From assembly GCA_012838755.1 (NCBI GenBank), contig DUOQ01000046.1, forward strand, positions 1 through 49,998: DNA of 49,998 nt. The letters run 5' to 3'. Position numbers and translations under genes: made by a program. Below the pieces are notes generated by a model that was not told the DNA's origin, did no database searches, and was given only the letters and a program-made list of their open reading frames with translations. Positions 1 to 8,617 of this stretch are shown piece by piece. Position 1 is the stretch's first letter, and each line of letters begins with the position of its first letter. This stretch comes from Propionibacterium sp. Lineage in GTDB: Bacteria > Actinomycetota > Actinomycetes > Propionibacteriales > Propionibacteriaceae.

Positions 1-215
1 CCAACCTCGTGGGGGCGCTGGTCGCCCGCCGAGGCGCCGCCGCCCTGCGGGTGGTGGTCGACGACCTCACCACCACCGGCGCCAGCCTCGCCGAGGCCCG
101 CCGGGCCCTGGCCGAGGCCGGGACGCCGGCGTCCGGGTGCGCGGTTGTGGCGGCCACCCCACGACGCAGGGGTGACCGCCACGGTCAGGGGTGGGGCCGG
201 GTCAGATCGCCCTGA
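1..215 (+). CDS. ComF-family phosphoribosyltransferase-like protein, C-terminal fragment
   Basis: This is the 3' end of a gene that starts before the window; codons run in the frame that includes position 3. The visible 71 residues contain VVVDDLTTTGASL, the PRPP-binding loop of type I phosphoribosyltransferases, in the form typical of ComF/GntX-like proteins. ComF is linked to DNA uptake in competent bacteria, but in actinobacteria its role is not settled. In mycobacteria, as I recall, a ComF-like gene sits directly upstream of the HPF and secA1 genes, so its position here fits. The stop codon (213-215) lies inside the 3' end of the convergent glnK gene, a 14-nt tail-to-tail overlap. The basic tail after the domain is unremarkable. 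Confidence 0.8.
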   Translation, partial: NLVGALVARRGAAALRVVVDDLTTTGASLAEARRALAEAGTPASGCAVVAATPRRRGDRHGQGWGRVRSP

Positions 216-540
216 CCCCGGCCTCGCCGGTGCGGACGCGCACCACGGACTCGACGGGCGTGACCCAGACCTTGCCGTCGCCGACCTGGCCGGTCCGGGC
301 GGTGTCCGCGATGATCGACAGCAGGTCGTCGGCCTCGTCGTCGTCGCAGAGGATCTCGAGCTTGACCTTGAGGATGAAGTCGATCGTGATGGTCTCGCCG
401 CGGTACACCTCCTGGTGGCCACGCTGGCGGGCGTAGCCGGAGACCTCCGAGACGGTCATGCCGCGGACGCCGCGGCGCACCAGGGCCCGCTGGACGTCGT
501 CGAGGCTGTCGGGCTGGATGATGGCGGTGACGAGCTTCAC
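202..540 (-). CDS. glnK: P-II nitrogen regulatory protein GlnK/GlnB
   Basis: The protein is 112 residues, the standard P-II length, with P-II hallmarks MKLVTAII at the N-terminus, GMTVSEVSGYARQRGHQEVYRGE leading into the T-loop (written here as two pieces: GMTVSEVSGY and ARQRGHQEVYRGE), and TGQVGDGKVWV then VRVRTGE at the C-terminus. P-II trimers sense ATP/ADP and 2-oxoglutarate and plug the AmtB channel. The GTG start (540-538) overlaps the amtB stop as GTGA and has an AGGAGG seven bases upstream, so translation is coupled to amtB. Oddity: the residue aligned with the modified Tyr51 is Ile (E49-T50-I51-T52-I53-D54), although Tyr46 is kept. No glnD gene follows, because the next gene is convergent. 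GlnK is therefore probably not uridylylated or adenylylated at the usual site. Confidence 0.95.
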   Translation of the reverse strand: MKLVTAIIQPDSLDDVQRALVRRGVRGMTVSEVSGYARQRGHQEVYRGETITIDFILKVKLEILCDDDEADDLLSIIADTARTGQVGDGKVWVTPVESVVRVRTGEAGVRAI

Positions 541-1892
541 TGGGAGGCCTCCTGGGTGAGTTCCGACTCGGGCAGGTCGGAGGAGTCGAGGACGAGGGTG
601 CGGCGGACGCCGGACCCGAGTGCGGAGTAGTACACGGGGCTGAGGTCGTACCCGACCTCGCGGTGCTCGGCGAGGTCGATCCCGGCCAGCTCGGCCTTCG
701 CGGTGACCCGGAAGCCGATCGTGCGGTGGATGGCCATGCCGATCAGCCACGTCACCACGAAGGAGTAGACCAGGACCACGACGGCCCCGAGGAACTGGCG
801 CCACAGCTGGTCGACGCCGCCGCCGAACAGGAGCCCCGCCACCCCGGCGGGGGACTCGGGGTCGGCCAGCAAGCCGATGAGGAGCGTGCCCACGAGGCCG
901 CCGACCAGGTGGACGCCCACGACGTCGAGCGAGTCGTCGTAGCCCAAGGAGTTCTTCAGCCCGACGGCGTACGCGCAGGCGACACCGGCGAGGGCGCCGA
1001 TGGCGATGGCGCCCAGGGGGCTCACCGAACCGGCCGCCGGGGTGATGCCGACGAGTCCGGCCACGATGCCCGAGGCCGCACCGAGCGAGGTGGGGTGCCC
1101 GTCGCGGACCTTCTCCACCACGAGCCAGGCGACGAGCGCGGCTGCGGTGGCGGCGAGCGTGTTGACCCAGGCCACCGCGGCGGTGGTGTTCGCGCCCAGG
1201 GCCGAGCCGGCATTGAAGCCGAACCAGCCGAACCACAGCAGGGCCGCGCCCAGCATGACCATGGTCATGTTGTGGGGCCGCATGGGCTTGCGGCCGAACT
1301 CGACGCGCTTGCCGACCACCAGGGCCAGCGCGAGGGCGGCGGCGCCGGCGTTGATGTGGATCGCGGTGCCGCCGGCGAAGTCGAGTGCCTCGATCGCGTT
1401 GGCGAGGAAGCCGCCCCGCTCGGCGGTCGCGCCGTCGAAGGCGAACACCCAGTGGGCCGCGGGGAAGTAGACCAGCGTCGCCCACAGCACGGTGAAGACC
1501 GTCCAGCCCGTGAAGGTGGCGCGGTCGGCGATGGCGCCCGAGACGAGGGCCACCGCGATGATGGCGAAGCAGGCCTGGAACGCGACGAACGCGAGCGCGG
1601 GCACCGTGCCGACCACGGCGTCCGGGCTCATGAGGCCGCGCAGGCCGGCGAAGTCGAGGGGGTTGCCGACGACGCCGCCGATGCTGTTGCCGAAGGCCAT
1701 CGAGTAGCCGTAGAGGACCCAGAGGACGCCGACGGTCCCCATGGTGACGAAGCTCATCATGAGCATGTTGAGCACGCCCTTGGCGCGGACCATGCCGCCG
1801 TAGAAGAATGCGAGACCGGGGGTCATCAGCAGCACGAGGGCCGCACTGACCAGGACCCAGGCGGTGTCGCCGGTGTTGATGTCGTTGACCAT
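537..1892 (-). CDS. amtB: Ammonium transporter AmtB
   Basis: This 451-residue polytopic membrane protein belongs to the Amt/Rh family and conducts ammonium/ammonia across the cytoplasmic membrane. Family features include the FFYGGMVRAKGVLNM segment near the N-terminus, the WVFAFDGA and GGTAIHINAG segments in the middle, and the HLVGGLVG and GLKNSLGYDDSLDVVGVH region toward the C-terminus, with about 11 hydrophobic helices. I chose the ATG at 1892 (MVNDINTGDTAW) because GAAGG lies about 8 nt upstream. An in-frame ATG at 1922 would add ten residues but has no ribosome-binding site. It is followed by glnK with a 4-nt GTGA overlap, the usual amtB-glnK pair. Phased GTTRC repeats upstream look like a nitrogen-control operator. 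Confidence 0.95.
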   Translation of the reverse strand: MVNDINTGDTAWVLVSAALVLLMTPGLAFFYGGMVRAKGVLNMLMMSFVTMGTVGVLWVLYGYSMAFGNSIGGVVGNPLDFAGLRGLMSPDAVVGTVPALAFVAFQACFAIIAVALVSGAIADRATFTGWTVFTVLWATLVYFPAAHWVFAFDGATAERGGFLANAIEALDFAGGTAIHINAGAAALALALVVGKRVEFGRKPMRPHNMTMVMLGAALLWFGWFGFNAGSALGANTTAAVAWVNTLAATAAALVAWLVVEKVRDGHPTSLGAASGIVAGLVGITPAAGSVSPLGAIAIGALAGVACAYAVGLKNSLGYDDSLDVVGVHLVGGLVGTLLIGLLADPESPAGVAGLLFGGGVDQLWRQFLGAVVVLVYSFVVTWLIGMAIHRTIGFRVTAKAELAGIDLAEHREVGYDLSPVYYSALGSGVRRTLVLDSSDLPESELTQEASQ

Positions 1893-1928
1893 GGCAACAA
1901 CCTTCGGGGGCGTTCGTTTCATGGCCGT

Positions 1929-1974
1929 GTTGTCCGTGTTGCAGGTCGGTTACCCGGCGTTACAGGTGTGTTGC
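1929..1974 (-). promoter_or_regulatory. Phased GTTRC repeats upstream of amtB, candidate GlnR-type operator
   Basis: Five pentamers on the plus strand start at 1929 (GTTGT), 1938 (GTTGC), 1949 (GTTAC), 1959 (GTTAC) and 1970 (GTTGC), spaced 9, 11, 10 and 11 bp. Read toward amtB these are GCAAC, GTAAC, GTAAC, GCAAC and ACAAC. Actinobacterial GlnR sites are arrays of GTnAC/GaAAC-like half-sites with about 11-bp spacing. The array ends 37 bp before the amtB start codon. Assignment to GlnR rather than another nitrogen regulator is inference. Confidence 0.45.
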
Positions 1975-2028
1975 CCGGAGCAGGTGAACGATCAGTCTCC
2001 AACAGGTGAATATTGGGAGTCTCCGCGC

Positions 2029-2034
2029 TAGGTT
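2029..2034 (+). promoter_or_regulatory. Candidate -10 box (TAGGTT) of hpf
   Basis: TAGGTT fits the actinobacterial TANNNT pattern. It ends 6 nt before an ATG at 2041, the geometry of a leaderless transcript. The hpf start itself is 89 nt further downstream, so the transcript would carry a short upstream reading frame. Confidence 0.45.
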
Positions 2035-2040
2035 GGGGGT

Positions 2041-2121
2041 ATGGCACACACGGCCAGCTTCCGACACCGGTCGGAGGGGTGGGCGCGGGTGCCTTTGTTG
2101 TTTCCCGACACAGGAGGTTGA
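2041..2121 (+). CDS. Possible 26-residue upstream ORF in the hpf leader
   Basis: The frame starts at the ATG 6 nt after the TAGGTT box, begins MAHTASFRHR and ends with a TGA at 2119-2121. That stop is one base before the hpf ATG (2123) and overlaps the spacer of the hpf Shine-Dalgarno. I recognise no family. The position suggests a leader peptide whose translation could affect or be coupled to hpf, but the frame could also be chance in a GC-rich leader. Confidence 0.3.
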   Translation: MAHTASFRHRSEGWARVPLLFPDTGG

Positions 2122-2122
2122 C

Positions 2123-2734
2123 ATGGACGTCATCGTCACCGGCCGTCGCTGCACCATCTCGGACGACTTCCGGGAGAAGGTTTCGGAGCGCATCACCGGG
2201 ATCGAGCGGTTCCGCGATCGGGTCCAGCGGGTGGAGGTGCAGGTCTCGACGAACCAGCACAAGCAGCCCGACCAGTCCACGCAGGTGGAGATCACCCTCA
2301 TCGGGAAGGGGCCGGTGGTCCGGTCCGTTGCGTCCGCCGACGACAAGTCCATCGCCTTCGAGCACGCCCTCGACAAGATGAAGTCGCAGTTGCGTCGCGC
2401 CGCCGACCGCCGCAAGGTGCACCGGGGCCTGCGGGTCTCCGACACCTTGGAGGTGCCCCCGACCCCCGAGACCACCCCGGCCACCGACGGGGACTCCCCG
2501 CAGGTGCGCAAGATCGCCGGCCTCGAGGTCACCGGTGACGGGCCGCTCGTGGTGCGGGAGAAGATCTTCCCGGCCACGCCGCTGACCCTCGCCCAGGCCC
2601 TCGACGAGATGGAGCTCGTGGGGCACGACTTCTTCCTCTACGTCGACGCCGAGACCCACGCCCCGAGCGTGGTCTACCGCCGCAAGGCGTACGACTACGG
2701 CGTGATCCACCTGGACGTCGCCACGAAGGAGTGA
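2123..2734 (+). CDS. hpf: Long-form ribosome hibernation promoting factor
   Basis: The 203-residue protein has the two-domain architecture of long HPF. Residues 1 to about 100 form the S30AE domain that binds the 30S decoding centre (MDVIVTGRRCTISDDF start). Residues from about 145 form the dimerising C-terminal domain, with IFPATPLTLAQALDEMELVG and HDFFLYVDAETHAPSVVYRR. Long HPF pairs 70S ribosomes into inactive 100S dimers in stationary phase or stress. The ATG is preceded by a perfect AGGAGG at 2112-2117 with 5-nt spacing, so the longer upstream frame is not used. The stop overlaps the next gene's GTG as GTGA. The hpf-secA neighbourhood is conserved in actinobacteria. Confidence 0.95.
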   Translation: MDVIVTGRRCTISDDFREKVSERITGIERFRDRVQRVEVQVSTNQHKQPDQSTQVEITLIGKGPVVRSVASADDKSIAFEHALDKMKSQLRRAADRRKVHRGLRVSDTLEVPPTPETTPATDGDSPQVRKIAGLEVTGDGPLVVREKIFPATPLTLAQALDEMELVGHDFFLYVDAETHAPSVVYRRKAYDYGVIHLDVATKE

Positions 2735-3933
2735 CCCGCCGACTCACCCACGCACAGGCGCGCCGGGTGGCGCTCGCGGCCCAAGGCCTCGGACGCCCCC
2801 GGCGCGCCGGCGTCTCCCTGCGCCGGGTGCAGGGAGAGATCGACCGCGTGGCCCAGTTCCAGCTCGACTCGGTCAACGTGGCGGTGCGGGCCCACCTCAT
2901 GCCGTTGTTCGCGCGGCTGGGCCCCTACGACACCGCCCTGCTCGAGCGGGCCTGGTCGCGCGCGCCCCGGCGGGTCTTCGAGTACTGGGGCCACGCCGCC
3001 TGCCTCATCGACGTCAACCTCGAGCCCGCCCTGCGGCTGCGCAAGCGGGCCCGCGCCGAGCGGGGCGATCGCCGGGTGGACGAGATCCTCGCGGCCAAGC
3101 CAGACCTCGCCGCCCGGATCCTGGGCGACCTCGCCGAGAAGGGCCCACTCACGGCCCGCGAGATCGACAACGAGGAGGAGCGGAAGAAGGTGAGCTGGGG
3201 ATGGAACTGGTCGGAGGCCAAGCACGTCCTCGAGCACCTCTTCGACGTCGGCACCGTGAGCGTCGCCGGCCGCAACGCCCAGTTCGAGCGTCGCTACGAC
3301 CTCACAGGGCGCGTGCTGCCCCCGGCCGTGCTGGCCACCCCCGAACCGACGGACGCCGAGGCCCACGACCTCCTCGTGGCGCGCGCGGCCCGCGCGCAAG
3401 GCGTCGCCGACCTGACCGCCCTGAGCGCGTACTTCTACCTGCGCCGGGACGCCACCCGGGCGGCTGTGGCGCGGCTCGTCGCCCGCGGCGAACTGGAACC
3501 CGTGGAGGTGGCCGGCGTGCCGGGGGACCACTGGCTGTGGCACGAGGCGCGTCGGCCGCGCTCCCTGCACGCGCAGGCGCTGGTCAGCCCCTTCGACTCG
3601 TCGGTGTTCGAGCGCCAGCGCCTGGAGCGGCTGTTCGGCGCCCGGTACCGCATCGAGATCTACGTGCCCGAGGCGAAGCGCGAGTACGGCTACTACGTGT
3701 ACCTGTTCTGGTTCGGCGACCGGCCCGGGGCGCGGGTCGACCTCAAGGCCGACCGCGCCTCGGGCGTCCTGCGCGTGCAGTCGGCGTGGTGGGAGGAGGG
3801 CGTGGCCGATCCCATGACCGTGGCGGGGGCGCTGGCGTCCGAGCTGCACCTGATGGCCGGCTGGCTGGGCCTGTCCGACGTGGCGGTGGCGCCGCGGGGC
3901 AGCCTGGCCGGGACGCTGGCGTCCGTGGTGTAG
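2731..3933 (+). CDS. YcaQ/AlkX-type winged-helix DNA glycosylase (interstrand crosslink repair family)
   Basis: This 400-residue protein belongs to the HTH_42/AlkZ-YcaQ family, which is built of tandem winged helices. It carries FQLDSVNV with Gln44-Leu-Asp46, the QxD catalytic motif of the E. coli YcaQ (AlkX) type; the azinomycin-resistance AlkZ type has QxQ. YcaQ unhooks nitrogen-mustard interstrand crosslinks and removes N7-alkylpurines. Other typical family segments are VFEYWGHAACL and RYRIEIYVP (the latter about residues 300-310). The GTG start overlaps the hpf stop (GTGA) and uses the AAGGA at the hpf 3' end as ribosome-binding site, so it is translationally coupled to hpf. Substrate is inferred from the family. 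Confidence 0.85.
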   Translation: MTRRLTHAQARRVALAAQGLGRPRRAGVSLRRVQGEIDRVAQFQLDSVNVAVRAHLMPLFARLGPYDTALLERAWSRAPRRVFEYWGHAACLIDVNLEPALRLRKRARAERGDRRVDEILAAKPDLAARILGDLAEKGPLTAREIDNEEERKKVSWGWNWSEAKHVLEHLFDVGTVSVAGRNAQFERRYDLTGRVLPPAVLATPEPTDAEAHDLLVARAARAQGVADLTALSAYFYLRRDATRAAVARLVARGELEPVEVAGVPGDHWLWHEARRPRSLHAQALVSPFDSSVFERQRLERLFGARYRIEIYVPEAKREYGYYVYLFWFGDRPGARVDLKADRASGVLRVQSAWWEEGVADPMTVAGALASELHLMAGWLGLSDVAVAPRGSLAGTLASVV

Positions 3934-3943
3934 GCGAACCCCC

Positions 3944-3949
3944 TACGAT
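3944..3949 (+). promoter_or_regulatory. Candidate -10 box (TACGAT) for secA
   Basis: TACGAT lies about 53 nt before the secA GTG in the 69-nt gap after the glycosylase gene. A GAGGAAG Shine-Dalgarno (3988-3994) follows. I cannot see a convincing -35 element. Confidence 0.35.
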
Positions 3950-4002
3950 GGGGGAGGACGCCGAGCCCGGCGACCCGACACGATGACGAGGAAGCACGAG
4001 AC

Positions 4003-6720
<2,718 letters not shown>

Positions 6721-6725
6721 GCCGA

Positions 6726-6743
6726 CCCGCCCCCCGGGGCGGG
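6726..6743. terminator. Hairpin between convergent secA and Rv3235-like genes
   Basis: CCCGCCCC and GGGGCGGG form an 8-bp inverted repeat with a 2-nt centre in the 28-nt gap between two convergent genes. There is no T-run, which is common for actinobacterial terminators. Confidence 0.5.
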
Positions 6744-6748
6744 AAGGA

Positions 6749-7249
6749 TCACGAGCGCGCGGGGAGCCGGCCCTGCGGGTCGAGGGCCGCCTCGATGACG
6801 GTCACCGCCCACCGGCGCGGCCGCCGTTCCACCCGGAAGGCGAACGCTGCGGCCCGGCGGGGCGAGGCGAGCCTCGCCGAGGCCTCGACCACCCCGTCGC
6901 GGGGGCTCTGCAGGCGCACGCCGGCCAGGTGCATGCCCTCGGCCGCACCGCTGCGCACCAGGTGCTCCATCACATGGGCGACGCGGGGGACCAGGGCGGG
7001 CCGCACCTGCGCGGCCGGGCGCCGACCGGTCAGCACCTCGGCGAGCGCGCGGACGAGCACGCCGGCGGCCTGTTCGGCCTCGGGGTCGAGGTCACCGATC
7101 GCGCGGGGCAGCGCGACGGCGTCGGCGAGGGGGAGCGCCTCCTGGGGCGGGTGGTCCTCGCACGGGGGCGGCACCAGGCGCACCAGGGGTGGACGGCTGG
7201 TCGGGGCGGGCATCGGGGGCAGGGACACCAAGGGGGCGGAGGGGGGCAT
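6749..7249 (-). CDS. Rv3235-like protein (DUF6459 family)
   Basis: The protein is 166 residues with a proline-rich N-terminal 40 residues. A conserved C-terminal half follows, with LVRALAEVLTGRRPAAQVRPAL-type sequence (about 65-86), then VAHVMEHLVRSGAAEGMHLAGVR and a final RRWAVTVIEAALD-type strand. Short proteins of this kind are encoded close to secA in many actinobacteria (Rv3235 in M. tuberculosis); the function is unknown. The ATG at 7249 has no clear Shine-Dalgarno, and the next in-frame Met (residue 13) is an alternative start. The gene converges on secA and diverges from the next gene with about 80 bp between them. Confidence 0.75.
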   Translation of the reverse strand: MPPSAPLVSLPPMPAPTSRPPLVRLVPPPCEDHPPQEALPLADAVALPRAIGDLDPEAEQAAGVLVRALAEVLTGRRPAAQVRPALVPRVAHVMEHLVRSGAAEGMHLAGVRLQSPRDGVVEASARLASPRRAAAFAFRVERRPRRWAVTVIEAALDPQGRLPARS

Positions 7250-7328
7250 GGCACCACTGTGGCTCGGCGATCCGCCGGATGCCAGACATTGCCGTCGGAG
7301 CCTGTGGACGGCGTGGCACGATGGCCCC

Positions 7329-7787
7329 ATGCTCGTCTTCGTGCCCCTGGCCCCCGCCGACCTCGCAGACTGGGCGTCCTCCGGCGCACGCGACGTGAGC
7401 GGCTTCGCCGCCACCCCCGCCTTCCTGGAGTCGTTCTCGCTCTCCTCGCCCGAGAGCGAAGACGCAGACCTCACGCTCCTGGAGGTCGCCGGGGTGTCCG
7501 GGCTGCTGGAGCACGGCGTCCGGCTGGTGGCCGTGTGCGAGGCCGATGCCGTCGAGTCCATCCCGGCGGACTTCGGTGCCGTGAGCGCCCGGCGCGTGCG
7601 CTGGAAGAAGGTCGAGAGCCTGTTCGCCGACGACGAGGCCGGCGCCGCCGCGGCCACCGCCGCGGCCGACGCCGTGGCGGGGACCGAGCTGGACGAGGCA
7701 TGGGAGTCCGACGCCGTGGTCGACCTGCTGCGCACCACCGAGCTGCTGTGGCACGGTTCCTCCGAGTGGGAAGGCCTGTCACACTAG
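7329..7787 (+). CDS. DUF6912-family protein of unknown function
   Basis: This 152-residue acidic protein starts MLVFVPLAPADLADW and contains GFAATPAFLESF and an Ala-rich stretch (about residues 104-118), followed by WESDAVVDLLRTTELLWHGSSEW. The pattern matches the actinobacterial DUF6912 family, for which no function is known to me. It has no signal peptide, membrane helix or cysteine-rich motif. The chosen ATG has a CACGAT sequence ending 6 nt upstream that could be a weak -10 of a leaderless transcript. It precedes ku by 5 nt and may be cotranscribed with it. Confidence 0.75.
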   Translation: MLVFVPLAPADLADWASSGARDVSGFAATPAFLESFSLSSPESEDADLTLLEVAGVSGLLEHGVRLVAVCEADAVESIPADFGAVSARRVRWKKVESLFADDEAGAAAATAAADAVAGTELDEAWESDAVVDLLRTTELLWHGSSEWEGLSH

Positions 7788-7792
7788 GGGGC

Positions 7793-8599
7793 ATGCCTCG
7801 TAGCTTGTGGAAGGGCGCCGTCTCGTTCGGCCTCGTGACGATCCCGGTGAAGCTGTACAGCGCCACCGAGGAGAAGGACGTCACGTTCCGGCAGGTCCAC
7901 CCGAAGGACGGCGGACGCATCAAGTACAAGCGCGTCTGCGAGGTCTGCGGCGAGGAGGTCCCCTACGCCGAGATCGCGAAGGGCTACGAGTCGGCCGACG
8001 GGCGGATGGTCGTGCTCGAGGCGTCCGACTTCGAGGACCTGCCGCTGCCGACCGCCAAGCAGGTGGAGATCGTCCAGTTCGTGGAGATCGACGAGATCGA
8101 GCCCACCGCGTTCAACAAGTCGTACTTCCTCGAGGCCGAGGGGCCCGGGGCCAAGCCCTACGTCCTGCTGCGCGAGGCGTTGAAGAAGGCCAAGAAGGTG
8201 GCCGTGGTGAAGGTGGCGCTGCGCTCGCGGGAGTCGCTGGCGCTGATCCGGGCCACCGACGACCTCCTGGTGCTGCACACGCTGCTGTGGCCCGACGAAC
8301 TGCGCGACGGGGCGTTCGCCGCGCCGTCCGACGAGATCAAGGCGTCCAAGGGCGAGGTCGACATGGCGAAGATGTTCATCGACCAGCTCACCGCGCCGTA
8401 CGAACCCGAGCAGTTCACCGACTCCTACCGCGAGGCCCTCGAGGCCGTGGTCGCCGCGAAGCTCGGCGACGCCCCGGCGCCCGAGGCGTCCGAGGAGGCG
8501 GCGGCCGACAGCGGCGAGGTCGTCGACCTCGTCGCGGCGCTCAAGGCGTCGGTCGAGGCCGCGAAGAAGAGGCGGGAGGCAGCCGCGAAGGCGGGGTGA
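7793..8599 (+). CDS. ku: Ku DNA end-binding protein for non-homologous end joining
   Basis: The protein is 268 residues, typical of bacterial Ku. It starts MPRSLWKGAVSFGLVTIPVK and contains YKRVCEVCGEEV, then KPYVLLREALKKAKKVAV and LHTLLWPDELR, all signature segments of the Ku core ring. Residues from about 225 form an Ala/Glu then Lys/Arg-rich tail, as usual for bacterial Ku C-termini that contact DNA and recruit LigD. Homodimeric Ku threads onto double-strand ends and recruits the polymerase/ligase. No LigD ligase is adjacent; a stand-alone LigD-type polymerase lies about 13 kb away at 21122-22033. The start ATG follows the upstream stop by 5 nt. Confidence 0.97.
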   Translation: MPRSLWKGAVSFGLVTIPVKLYSATEEKDVTFRQVHPKDGGRIKYKRVCEVCGEEVPYAEIAKGYESADGRMVVLEASDFEDLPLPTAKQVEIVQFVEIDEIEPTAFNKSYFLEAEGPGAKPYVLLREALKKAKKVAVVKVALRSRESLALIRATDDLLVLHTLLWPDELRDGAFAAPSDEIKASKGEVDMAKMFIDQLTAPYEPEQFTDSYREALEAVVAAKLGDAPAPEASEEAAADSGEVVDLVAALKASVEAAKKRREAAAKAG

Positions 8600-8604
8600 C
8601 GACC

Positions 8605-8610
8605 TAGGAT
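8605..8610 (+). promoter_or_regulatory. -10 box (TAGGAT) for a leaderless pruA transcript
   Basis: TAGGAT ends 7 nt before the ATG at 8618, the spacing expected when transcription starts at the start codon. Confidence 0.5.
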
Positions 8611-8617
8611 GGCGCGC

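Noticed and set aside
202-1485. Long minus-strand frame of 427 codons running through amtB and glnK
   Set aside because: Only its last 112 codons (glnK) resemble a protein; the rest is an Arg/Gly-rich shadow of amtB in another frame.
1919-2710. Minus-strand frame of 263 codons opposite hpf
   Set aside because: It is an antisense shadow; hpf has a perfect Shine-Dalgarno and both family domains.
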